Shown here: positions 10,901 through 17,900 of the stretch, piece by piece
How the letters are laid out: every line of letters starts with the position of its first letter
Numbering within the stretch: position 1 is the first letter of the stretch
NCBI RefSeq assembly: GCF_012035195.1
Contig: NZ_JAAVJH010000004.1
Span: forward strand, 124,001 to 188,000
Direction: 5' to 3'
Length of the DNA: 64,000 bases
Source of the DNA: Sphingomonas corticis
GTDB lineage: Bacteria > Pseudomonadota > Alphaproteobacteria > Sphingomonadales > Sphingomonadaceae
Translations under genes and position numbers: made by a program
The notes under the pieces: model-generated
What the model was told of the DNA's origin: nothing
Database searches by the model: none
Seen by the model: only the letters and a program-made list of their open reading frames with translations

Positions 10901-11324
10901 GAAGCTGGCCGACAAGGGCGTGCAGGTGTCGATCGGCGCGCACGGGCAGCAGGCGGGGCTGGGCGCGCACTGGGAGATGTGGAGCTTCGTGCGCGGCGGC
11001 TGGTCGCCGCTGGAGGCGCTGCGCGCCGCCACGATCGCGCCGGCCACCTCGCTCGGCTATGCCAAGGACATCGGTAGCATCGAGGCGGGGAAGCTCGCCG
11101 ACCTCGTCGTGCTCGACGCCGATCCGACCGTCGACATCCGCAACACGGAGAAGGTGTCGCGCGTGATGCTGGGCGGGCGGCTGTACGACGCCGCCACGCT
11201 GAACGAGATGGCGACCGGCACCTCCAGGCGCCAGCCTTATTGGTGGGAAGGCGCGGCGGGCGGCAAGGGCGCGGGGGTGCGGCTGACGACCGGCCACGGC
11301 CACGGCGACTGGGCCAAGGACTGA
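7908..11324 (+). CDS. Secreted TolB/Tricorn-type beta-propeller fused to amidohydrolase
   Basis: A 1138-residue two-part enzyme. After a signal peptide (residues 1-22, ending DLRAQ) and a Pro/Ala-rich linker to about residue 75, the N-terminal half carries WD40-like/TolB repeats ('VSPDGRTIAFDLLGDIYTM', 'RFSPDGRRIAFTSDRGGGDN') to about residue 690. The C-terminal 450 residues are an imidazolonepropionase-type amidohydrolase with the metal-binding H768-x-H770 motif (VDAHAHG), later histidines (VEHN, IGAHGQ) and a 'GKLADLVVLDADP' end. It probably hydrolyses a cyclic amide or dipeptide in the periplasm, while the propeller gates access. It follows the TonB receptor, so it may process what that receptor imports. 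Substrate unknown. Confidence 0.9.
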   Translation: MTPFRTATAVALCLLAADLRAQVAPPAEQKPVEETQAPEDRATAADRPADAPLPPPVPSATPAVPAAATTPAKPAKWDVNAPRGLSLREVRIDVDEGSWMNVDVSPDGRTIAFDLLGDIYTMPIAGGTPTRVAQGLAFEHQPRFSPDGRRIAFTSDRGGGDNIWVMNVDGSDKRQVTKEDFRLLNQATWSPDGRFIAAKKHFTTGRSLGTGEIWLYHVSGGDGVQLVKRASEQLQKELGEPVYAADGKSIFYTRNVTPGPVFEYAQNSRTDLFDIERYDIATGEVETAVSGVGGSVRPTPSRDGKRIAFVRREGNKTKLWLKDLDTGVERIVYDDLDRDVQETWAVTGVYPNMAWTADDRAIVFWAGGKLRRVAADGTGAAVIPFRVTDTRVVAEATHPAVEVSPDRVVTKMPRWASVSPDGRHVVFETLGRLYVKPVAGGAARRLTRGDEMELWPSWSRDGRQVVFVGWTDAGLGTIRTVAAGGGAAKAVTSVPGLYRRPRFSPDGRTIVFEQGQGGTLTAARGNLGSGVYRVAATGGAPERVAKDAAGPQFGAASDRIFMTRNEKDKRQLVSTDLNGRDQRVHASGTLVNEYQVAPRGDYVAFRQNYEAFVMPLLPGTQAVDVDKKGGPLPVTKVSVEGADFINWSDDGRRVHWSLGPTLYSADTAALFAAAPQAEGAPRFAGPKTGVSLSMEVPAARPTGIVALTGARVVTMAAADGGIVDDATVLIRGDRIVAVGPRGSVAVPAGAVTVEVAGKTIVPGFVDAHAHGPQGDDELIPEQNWDAMANLAFGTTTVHDPSSRSAEIFPAAEMQRAGMRLQPRTFSTGEIIYGAKAPEVYAEINSYEDALADVRRLKAQGAHSVKNYNQPRREQRQMVVAAAQAEGMHVVPEGGSLFTQDVSLVQDGNSTVEHNVPLERFYGDLVQLWTQTKVNYTPTLVVTYGGPAGDPYWRAHTDVWRHPLLTRHAPPAALAAQNARREIAPEEDYVDDESAREAKKLADKGVQVSIGAHGQQAGLGAHWEMWSFVRGGWSPLEALRAATIAPATSLGYAKDIGSIEAGKLADLVVLDADPTVDIRNTEKVSRVMLGGRLYDAATLNEMATGTSRRQPYWWEGAAGGKGAGVRLTTGHGHGDWAKD

Positions 11325-11349
11325 CGCGTCCTGCGCGACGGGGATGGCG

Positions 11350-11979
11350 TCAGTCGATCATCGGCGCCATCCCCGGCTCGGCCTTCGCCATGGCGCGAAC
11401 GTAGCCGGGGCGCTGCGCGATGCGGCGCAGATAGGCCTGCGTCGCGGGCATGTCGGACAGCGGCCCGCCGCCGAACGCGCGCGAGGTGGTGAGCGAATAG
11501 ACCATCATGAAATCGGCCAGCGTCAGCCGGTCGCCGCCGAAGAAGGGCGCCGCCGCCAGCCGCCGCTCGACCAGGTCGCGGCTGCGCGCGACGCGATCGT
11601 CGACGAACGGCACCGCGCCCGCGCCCGCCAGCTTCAGCACCATCGCCAGCATCCGGCTCGCCATGAAGGTGCCGTTCGACCAGTGAAACCAGAACAGCTG
11701 CTCGGCGAAGTCCGCGTCGGCGGGGTCGGGCGAGAAGCGTCCGCCGCCGTGGCGCCGGTCGATATAGTCGAGGATCGCGCCGCTCTCGCCGAGCACCAGC
11801 GGGCCGTCGCTGACGACGGGCGCGATCCCCATCGGGTGCAGCGCCTTGTAGTCGTCGGGCGCCAGCCGGTTGTCGGCGCGGCGATCGTAGCGGACGAGCG
11901 AATAGTCGAGCTCCAGCTCCTCGCAGAGCCACACGACGCGCTCCGATTGCGAGAGGCCGAGGTGGTGGACGGTCAGCAT
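11350..11979 (-). CDS. Glutathione S-transferase family protein
   Basis: Cytosolic GST of 209 residues, the normal length. The N-terminal thioredoxin-fold domain runs to about residue 80 with 'MLTVHHLGLSQSERVVWLCE' (Ser in the glutathione-activating region) and 'LVLGESGAILDYI' (the conserved E-S glutathione gamma-glutamyl contact). An all-helical domain follows. It conjugates glutathione to electrophiles or serves in detoxification. It converges with the amidohydrolase gene (25 bases apart) and is preceded on the same strand by the DUF4139 pair, only 25 bases away, so it may be read with them, although a functional link is not obvious. Confidence 0.88.
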   Translation of the reverse strand: MLTVHHLGLSQSERVVWLCEELELDYSLVRYDRRADNRLAPDDYKALHPMGIAPVVSDGPLVLGESGAILDYIDRRHGGGRFSPDPADADFAEQLFWFHWSNGTFMASRMLAMVLKLAGAGAVPFVDDRVARSRDLVERRLAAAPFFGGDRLTLADFMMVYSLTTSRAFGGGPLSDMPATQAYLRRIAQRPGYVRAMAKAEPGMAPMID

Positions 11980-12004
11980 GAGTGCGGCTCCTGCAAGCGG
12001 GATC

Positions 12005-13516
12005 TCACTCGCCGACCCGGTAGGTGAGGTCGGCGCGACCGCCCGCGGGGATCGTGACGGTCCAGGTGGCCACGCCGTCCACCGCCGCCAGCGCGGGATC
12101 GGCGCTGTCGATCTTCTGCCCGGCGGCGCCGATCGGCACGTCGAGCGTGACGGGCGCGCGGGTCGCGTTGGTGGCGGTGAGGACCGCCTCTCGCCCCGGC
12201 AGCACGCGCTGACCCACCGTCACCTGCGCGCTGATGCCCGCGTCGATGCGCACCGTTTCCCCCTCCGTACGATCGGCGAGGGTGCCGAGGCCGAGCAGCA
12301 GCCGGTCGTCGCCCCGCGCGGCATAGACCGCGGTGCTGCCGGACGGGAGCGGGATGCCGAGCCCGTTCTCCCGGCGGTTGCGCAACTGGAGCACGATCGC
12401 GGTCGGCGAAGGCTCCAGCGGCTGGCCGGGGAAGACCGCGCGGCGATGGCGCCGCTCGAACGGGACGGCGGCCTGCGCCAGCAGCGCCACCTGCTTCTGC
12501 CCGCGCGGCGCGACGGTGACGCGCTCGGGCACGCGATACAGCTTCAGGTCGCCCAGGTCCTCGGGCGGCGGCGGAGGAGGAGGCGGCGGGGGCGCGGGTG
12601 CCATGACCGGGGAGGGGACGACCATCATCCGCGCCGCGGTGACGACGATCTCCGCCGCCGGCTCGAACGTCTCCGCGCGCAGGTCCGACGTGGTGGTGCC
12701 GAGGGGGAAGCAGGTCAGCGACAGCGTGCCGGCGTCGGGCGCGCCACGCGGCACGAAGACGCGGTTCAACCGGCCCGCCACCGCCGCCACCTCGGCGTCG
12801 CGGAATGCCTCGCCGTTGCCGTTCGCCAGCGTCAGCCACGCGAAGAGGTCCAGCGTGCGCCCGCCGGGCGCCACCGTCGCGACGTAGCTGGCGCGCCAGT
12901 CGAACTTGCCGGCAAGGTAGCTCAGCCGCACGGTGACGGTCCGCGCGGCCGGGCTGACCGTCTCGACGCTGAGCACGGGCTTGGCCGACAGGTCGGCGGG
13001 CACGCCGGCGTAACCCAGCCGCTCCGGCAGGCCGGAACAGCGCAGCGCCTCGATCCCCGCCGTCGTGCGCAGGACGACGCCCGGGCGCGGGCCGGCGACC
13101 AGCGTCGCCTGCTCGCTGGTGCGGCGCCCGGTCGCGCGGTCCGTGCGGGTCAGCGTCACCTGCCGGCCAAGTGTTCCGTCGACCAGCGAGGCAGGGGAGA
13201 GGAGACGCGCGTCGCGGTTCTTCTCCACCACTCCGCCGGGCAGGCCGTCGATCACCGCGCTGACCGGCACGATCCCCTCCGCCACGCCTTCGAAGCGAAG
13301 CGTGGCGCGCCCGCGCGGCAGGCGGACGCGGCGCACCTCCGTCACCAGCGCGAAGCCGTCCAGCGACCGCAGGTCGATCGCGCCGCGGCCCCATGCGGCG
13401 CGATAGACGGTCAGCGCCACTCGCTGCGGCGCGGACGAGGAGACCGTTTGCTCGCGCGGTGCCGCCGCCGCGGGCGTCGCGACGATCGTGAAGGCCAGCG
13501 CCAGCGCCGCGCGCAT
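12005..13516 (-). CDS. Secreted DUF4139 domain protein, second of coupled pair
   Basis: Predicted periplasmic or surface protein of 503 residues with a signal peptide (MRAALALAFTIVATPAAAA). The middle and C-terminal parts match the DUF4139 beta-rich family ('SYLAGKFDWRASYVATV', 'LTLANGNGEAFRDAEVAAVAG', 'RENGLGIPLPSG'). A run of ten or more prolines near residue 320 links two parts, and 'EIVVTAARMM' before it resembles a TonB-box-like stretch. Its ATG shares the A of the upstream gene's TGA (TGATG), so translation is coupled. The family's biochemical role is unknown; mucoidy or cell-envelope functions have been suggested for relatives. Paralogous to the upstream gene. Confidence 0.8.
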   Translation of the reverse strand: MRAALALAFTIVATPAAAAPREQTVSSSAPQRVALTVYRAAWGRGAIDLRSLDGFALVTEVRRVRLPRGRATLRFEGVAEGIVPVSAVIDGLPGGVVEKNRDARLLSPASLVDGTLGRQVTLTRTDRATGRRTSEQATLVAGPRPGVVLRTTAGIEALRCSGLPERLGYAGVPADLSAKPVLSVETVSPAARTVTVRLSYLAGKFDWRASYVATVAPGGRTLDLFAWLTLANGNGEAFRDAEVAAVAGRLNRVFVPRGAPDAGTLSLTCFPLGTTTSDLRAETFEPAAEIVVTAARMMVVPSPVMAPAPPPPPPPPPPEDLGDLKLYRVPERVTVAPRGQKQVALLAQAAVPFERRHRRAVFPGQPLEPSPTAIVLQLRNRRENGLGIPLPSGSTAVYAARGDDRLLLGLGTLADRTEGETVRIDAGISAQVTVGQRVLPGREAVLTATNATRAPVTLDVPIGAAGQKIDSADPALAAVDGVATWTVTIPAGGRADLTYRVGE

Positions 13517-14961
13517 CAGTAGCGCGTGTCGAACGTGGCGGTGACGATCGCCTCTCCGTTGGCCGGTACCGCCACCTGCCACACCGCGGTGCCGGCATCG
13601 CGGCGCTCGCTCCGGCGGCTCTCCTCCACCACGCGCGTGTCGGCCCAGTCGAGCCCCGCCTGCGCCAGTTCCACCGTCGCCGGGCGCGACCGCGCGTTCG
13701 TGAGGCGGTAGCGCATCTGCGTGCGCCAGCGATCGCCGCCGAGCCGCGTGCGCGCAACCGTGACGGGCTGCACCTTCACGTCGAAGGCGTCGCCGGTCGG
13801 CAGCGCGATGCTGCTGCCCTGCGGGGTGTGGCCGATGCGGTTCTCCCCGGTGAACTGCGGCTGCCCGCGCGCGTCGCGGACGTAGACGCGCACGGTGCCG
13901 GCGGGCAGCGCGTCGCCCAGCCCGGCGGCGCCCGAATTGGCGAAGCGCAGCACGCTCTGCGCCGAACGCGCCTCGTTCGCGCTGCCGAGCCACGAATTCT
14001 CGAAGCGATAGCCCGACGAGGCGGCCACGCCCTTGGCGTCGAGGAAGCTGACCTGCTTGGTCTGCTTGTCGGCGATAGTCGTGCGCTCGGCCAGGGGATA
14101 GAGGTAGAAGTCGCCGAGCTGTTCCCGCTCCGCGGTCTGCGTGCCCGGTTGCACCCGCGTGGGGCGGCGCGGGGGCGGCATGAAGTCGGCGCGGTTGCCG
14201 TCGTCGCCGCCCGCCTCGCCCGCGACCAGCAACGTGCGCGCATTGGTGAAGGTGGTGCCGCTGGAATTGCGCAGCGTCACCCATCCCTGCACGTCGATGG
14301 TGCCCGCCTTCTCGTCGAACAGCGCGACATAGTCCGCGCTCCAGCCCAGCCCACGGCTGAGATAGGACAGGCGCGCCGGCCGCGCGCCGCCGCGCGTGCT
14401 GGCGAGCGTGACCGACAGCGTGGGCCGCGCGCGCAGCGATTGAGGGACGCGGTCGAACACCGCGCGCACCGGCAGGCCGTCGTCGCGCAGCACCTCGATC
14501 CGGCCGCCGATGTCGAGCACCACGCCGCCGTTCACCGCCAGCACCCGCGCCCGCTCGCGCGTTTCCGCGCCCGTGGCGGGGTTGGTGCGCACCAGCGTGA
14601 TCGTCTCGCCCACCGCCTTCTCCATCAGGCTCGACGGGCTGAGCAGGTCGAAGTCGAAGTTCTGCTCCACGATGGCGGCGTCGGGCACGGCCAGGCTGAC
14701 CGTCTCCGGCCGGATCTGCGCGCTGACGTCTGGGAAGCTCTGCGTCGTGCGGCCGTTCGCCAGGTCGAGCTGGCGCACGTCCTGCACCAGCGCGATATTG
14801 TCGTTGTAGATCGTGACGGACACGTCGCCCTGCGCGCTTCCCGCCGCGGATGCCGGCACGTCCGCCCGCCCGTCGCGCTGCTGCCTGTCGGACTGTGCTG
14901 CCGCCACGCCGGTTCCGGCCAGTACGGCCAGCAGCGTCAGTCCCGTCACTCGCGTCGGCAT
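13516..14961 (-). CDS. Secreted DUF4139 domain protein, first of coupled pair
   Basis: A 481-residue protein with a Sec signal peptide (MPTRVTGLTLLAVLAGTGVA, cleavage near AAAQS). The N-terminal domain begins 'VSVTIYNDNIALVQDVRQLD', the DUF4139 family's typical opening strand, and the C-terminal domain contains 'LSYLSRGLGWSADYVALFD' and 'GWVTLRNSSGTTFTNARTLL'. It ends exactly where the second DUF4139 gene begins, by a TGATG overlap. The pair shares domain order but little sequence, indicating an old duplication with divergence. Function is unknown; the beta-sandwich architecture and export suggest an envelope structural or adhesive role. Confidence 0.8.
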   Translation of the reverse strand: MPTRVTGLTLLAVLAGTGVAAAQSDRQQRDGRADVPASAAGSAQGDVSVTIYNDNIALVQDVRQLDLANGRTTQSFPDVSAQIRPETVSLAVPDAAIVEQNFDFDLLSPSSLMEKAVGETITLVRTNPATGAETRERARVLAVNGGVVLDIGGRIEVLRDDGLPVRAVFDRVPQSLRARPTLSVTLASTRGGARPARLSYLSRGLGWSADYVALFDEKAGTIDVQGWVTLRNSSGTTFTNARTLLVAGEAGGDDGNRADFMPPPRRPTRVQPGTQTAEREQLGDFYLYPLAERTTIADKQTKQVSFLDAKGVAASSGYRFENSWLGSANEARSAQSVLRFANSGAAGLGDALPAGTVRVYVRDARGQPQFTGENRIGHTPQGSSIALPTGDAFDVKVQPVTVARTRLGGDRWRTQMRYRLTNARSRPATVELAQAGLDWADTRVVEESRRSERRDAGTAVWQVAVPANGEAIVTATFDTRY

Positions 14962-15156
14962 CCTCGCGCCTCCCCCGTTCGTCGTGCCCGACCATGCGGT
15001 GTCGGGCGGGGCGAGGCAATGCGGATCAGTCGATCGGCACGGCCACGCCGCCTTGGCCCGGTCGAGCGCGAGGAAGCTGGGACGCTCGCCACCGCCTCGT
15101 TCGCCGCGATCGCGCCCACGGCGCGGCGTGGCGGGCTGATCCGCTTCCCTCCGCCG

Positions 15157-16314
15157 TCACGGCAGCGCCACGGTGGAGAGGCCGAGCCAGGCCGCCATCC
15201 GCTCCAGCTCTGCGCGCAGGCGCGGCATCGTCTCCGCCGGCGCGCCGGGCTCGATCGTGATGCGGCGGGCGAGGAGCGTGCCGCTCCGGCGATCCGCCTT
15301 CAGGTCCACGCGCGCGACCAGCGCCTCGTCCATCAGGAACGGCAGCACGTAATAGCCGTGGGTGCGCCGCTCCTGCGGCACGTAGATCTCGATGCGGTAG
15401 CGCAGGCCGAACAGCCGCTCGGTCCGCCCCCGCTCGAAAATCAGCGGATCGAACGGGGCGAGCAGCGCGTCACCGGGCACGCGCCGGGGCAGCCGCGCGT
15501 CGCGGTGCAGCCACGCGCGCGGCGACCACCCCTCCACGCGGACCGGCAGCAGCGTGCCCGCCTCCTCCAGCGCGGCGATGGCGTGATCCGCCTCCGCCGG
15601 CTTCAGCCGGTAATAGTCGCGCAGGTCCGCCGCGGTGGCGACGCCCAGCGCGCGGGCGCTGCGATCGATCAGCGCGCGCTGCGCCTCGCCCGGCGTGGGC
15701 GTCGGCAGCGCCATCACCGCGGCGGGCAGCACGCGCTCGGTCAGGTCGTAGGCGCGCGCGAACGTGCCGCGGCGCGTGGCGGTGGTGATGCGGCCGGACC
15801 AGAACAGCCACTCCAGCGCGTGCTTGGCCTCGCTCCACTGCCACCAGCCGCCACGACCGGCACCGTTCTCGAAATCGGCGGCGGTCAATGGCCCCTCGGC
15901 GGCGATGCGGGCCAGCACCGCCTCCGCCTCGGCGCGCCGCTCGGTCGCGAAGCGGCGCAGCGTGGCGTAGCCGATCTCGCCGCGCGCGGCTCTGTCCATC
16001 CGCCAGCGCAGCAGCGGGTGGAGGTCGAGCGGAAGCAGCGACGCCTCGTGCGCCCAATATTCGAACAATCGCCGTGCGCGCAGCGGCCCCCAGGCGTCAC
16101 GCTCCAGCAGCGCGCGGTCGTAGCCGCCGAGGCGCGAGAAGAGCGGGAGGTAATGCGCTCGGGCCAGCACGTTGACGCTGTCGATCTGCAGCAGGCCGAG
16201 CCGGGCGACGGTTCGTCGCACGGCCGCCGCGCCGGGCGAGCGGGGCGCGCGCGCGCCGAAGCCCTGCGCCGCCAGCGCGATGCGCCGGGCCTGTGCCAGC
16301 GACAGCGACGGCAT
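15157..16314 (-). CDS. ycaQ: YcaQ/AlkX-family winged-helix DNA glycosylase
   Basis: HTH_42-superfamily protein of 385 residues, the family of E. coli YcaQ (AlkX) and Streptomyces AlkZ, which unhook DNA interstrand crosslinks by removing alkylated bases. The conserved catalytic Q-x-D motif is present as Q43-I-D45 (LLQIDSVNVLARAHYL). Other family signatures are 'LFEYWAHEASLLP', 'PFDPLIFERGRTERLFGL' and 'RTHGYYVLPFLMDEALVARV', with tandem winged helices between. Cytoplasmic, no signal peptide. It stands alone between the DUF4139 pair and a tiny membrane peptide gene, which starts 148 bases upstream on the same strand. Confidence 0.87.
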   Translation of the reverse strand: MPSLSLAQARRIALAAQGFGARAPRSPGAAAVRRTVARLGLLQIDSVNVLARAHYLPLFSRLGGYDRALLERDAWGPLRARRLFEYWAHEASLLPLDLHPLLRWRMDRAARGEIGYATLRRFATERRAEAEAVLARIAAEGPLTAADFENGAGRGGWWQWSEAKHALEWLFWSGRITTATRRGTFARAYDLTERVLPAAVMALPTPTPGEAQRALIDRSARALGVATAADLRDYYRLKPAEADHAIAALEEAGTLLPVRVEGWSPRAWLHRDARLPRRVPGDALLAPFDPLIFERGRTERLFGLRYRIEIYVPQERRTHGYYVLPFLMDEALVARVDLKADRRSGTLLARRITIEPGAPAETMPRLRAELERMAAWLGLSTVALP

Positions 16315-16375
16315 CAGGCGCGACGATCGATCGACATGGCGGCTCCCGCCTCGGACCCGGGCCGGTATAGGGACG

Positions 16376-16462
16376 CTAGTCGTGCCGCGCCAGGAAAAGG
16401 GCGGCGCTGCCCAGCAGCAGAGTCATGAGGAGCAGCAGCAGCGGGACGATGAACGTCGACAT
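16376..16462 (-). CDS. 28-residue single-span membrane peptide
   Basis: An open frame of 28 codons starting ATG at 16462 and stopping TAG at 16376. A strong Shine-Dalgarno (GGAGG) lies 7 bases before the ATG. The product begins MSTFIVP, continues with a run of Leu-rich hydrophobic residues with Met/Thr/Gly/Ser/Ala, and ends FLARHD, which is the pattern of a one-helix membrane peptide with a charged cytoplasmic tail. I recognise no family; such peptides often stabilise larger membrane complexes. The neighbours (PEP-CTERM gene upstream, ycaQ-like gene downstream) give no clear partner. The main doubt is that CTG repeats in GC-rich DNA can make Leu runs by chance. Confidence 0.5.
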   Translation of the reverse strand: MSTFIVPLLLLLMTLLLGSAALFLARHD

Positions 16463-16541
16463 CGCGGCACCTCCGCAGGGTCTCGATCCGAAGGGAAGGC
16501 GTGTCGCCGGCGCGCGCCGGCGACACGAACGGTGCCGGCGG

Positions 16542-17174
16542 TCAGGCCGGCCGGGTGGCGATCCGCACTCCGCGGCGGCGCATCGCCCCGCCGACCGCGC
16601 CGAAGCCGAGGATCATCAGCGCCCAGGTCGCCGGCTCGGGCACCGCGGTCAGTGCCGACACGCGGAAATTGCCCGAATAATCGTTCCCGTCGCCGCCCGG
16701 CGTCGCCACCGTCTGGCTCACCGCATCGCCCAGCGTGCGGCGGAACGAGAATTCCTCCAGCGTGTAGGTGAGGCCGCCGAGCGTGTACGAGCTGCCGCCG
16801 ATGAAGGTGTTCGTCGTCGGCGTGTACGTGCCCGACAGCGTGTTGCCGCTGCCGAAGGTGAGCAGGATGTTGTAGAACGGGTCGGAATCGCCGTTCGTGC
16901 CCGGCGTCCAGCCGTCGCCGGCCAGCAGGAAGCGGTTCTGGCCGTTGCTGGTCGCGAAGGACAGCGGCTCGTCGCCGGGATTGAGGAAGTCGCCGAGACC
17001 CGGCGTCTGCAGGAACAGCGCGTAGAAGCCGTCGACCGTGGTATTCCACACCGTGCCGCTCGGGCCGGTGACGGCGGCACTCGTCAGCACGTCGGCGGCG
17101 TTGGCCGCGGGGGCGGACAGCGCGGCGGCGGCGGCCAGCGCGCCGGCAACCGTGAACCTGGACCTCGACATCAT
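16542..17174 (-). CDS. PEPxxWA-CTERM sorting domain secreted protein
   Basis: A 210-residue exported protein. It has a signal peptide (SRFTVAGALAAAAALSAPA, cleavage near ANAA), a beta-rich Gly/Thr/Asn-rich middle ('WTPGTNGDSDPFYNILLTFG') and a C-terminal tripartite sorting signal: PEPATWA, a hydrophobic helix (LMILGFGAVGG) and a basic end (AMRRRG). This is the PEPxxWA-CTERM form common in sphingomonads, processed by an exosortase during export, often with exopolysaccharide genes. No exosortase is in the window. ATG at 17174 follows a GGGAGA ribosome site; a second ATG three bases on is possible. Confidence 0.9.
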   Translation of the reverse strand: MMSRSRFTVAGALAAAAALSAPAANAADVLTSAAVTGPSGTVWNTTVDGFYALFLQTPGLGDFLNPGDEPLSFATSNGQNRFLLAGDGWTPGTNGDSDPFYNILLTFGSGNTLSGTYTPTTNTFIGGSSYTLGGLTYTLEEFSFRRTLGDAVSQTVATPGGDGNDYSGNFRVSALTAVPEPATWALMILGFGAVGGAMRRRGVRIATRPA

Positions 17175-17368
17175 CGATCTTCTCCCTTGTTGCGTTGGTC
17201 CCCGCCCCTGCCGCGTTCAAGAGCAGCTTCGCCAAACCGTCAACAAGCCGTTAAGAACGTTACGAATTTGTATATCGCGGCAGCGGTCCGGGCAGCACGC
17301 ACGCGGTTGCGCCGGAAAGGGCGGCCGCCCCTCCCGACGCGATCCACGGACCCGCGATGCGGGATCGG

Positions 17369-17695
17369 TCAGCGCTCGCCGTTGTCCTTCACGCCGACAA
17401 CGGGAACGTCGATCTTCTCCTTCTCCGTCTTCACCTTCGGCACGTCGACGCTGGTCTCCTTCGTCCCCACGACGACCTCCTTGGAATCGAGGTCGACCTT
17501 GGGCAGCGCGCCGCCCTTCGCGCTGACGTCGACGTCGGGCAGCGCGCCCTCCTTCACGTCCGCGCTCCAGAATCCGGTGGCGAACAGGATGGCCGCGATC
17601 ACGGCCAGCACCGCCGCGATGATGGCGATCGTCCGCCCGGGTCCGCCCCGCCGAACGACGACGCGGTCGCCGTCGCGGGTTCGATAATCGGTCAT
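17369..17695 (-). CDS. Small bitopic membrane protein of unknown function
   Basis: A 108-residue protein with a basic N-terminus ('RTRDGDRVVVRRGGPGR'), one transmembrane helix around residues 22-43 (TIAIIAAVLAVIAAILFATG) and a 65-residue charged tail built from short repeating 'lys/asp-val' units (KVDLDSKEVVVGTKETSVDV and similar). Topology is probably N-in, with the tail in the periplasm. A GGGAGAG Shine-Dalgarno precedes the ATG. Similar small proteins are common in sphingomonads, but I know of no assigned function. It lies upstream of the PEP-CTERM gene on the same strand with a 194-base gap. Confidence 0.7.
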   Translation of the reverse strand: MTDYRTRDGDRVVVRRGGPGRTIAIIAAVLAVIAAILFATGFWSADVKEGALPDVDVSAKGGALPKVDLDSKEVVVGTKETSVDVPKVKTEKEKIDVPVVGVKDNGER

Positions 17696-17900
17696 TTCCC
17701 ACTCTCCCCTGTGATCGCGGGCTCGGACCCGCCTCGTTGACGCGCGCCCGGCGTCGCCCTCGCTGGGGACGCCCAGGCGCGAGCGACCTACACCGTCGCC
17801 TGAGGTCGCAGACGCGCGTGCCGCGCGCGCCGTTCCCGGCGGGCCGAAGGTTGCACATTTGTATCCAAGCAGGTCGCCATGGCTGTCCTATGCACCCGCG

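Noticed and set aside
7761..11303. A 1180-codon open frame on the minus strand opposite the amidohydrolase
   Set aside because: It mirrors the codon bias of the plus-strand gene, is rich in Arg/His/Gly without domain motifs, and has no ribosome site. The same holds for other long antisense frames, for example plus-strand 1148-3631 and 13828-16428 and minus-strand 39087-42413.
12570..12602. Run of prolines in the second DUF4139 protein as a frameshift or repeat error
   Set aside because: The reading frame continues in family-like sequence on both sides, so it is a proline linker, not a sequencing or frameshift artefact.
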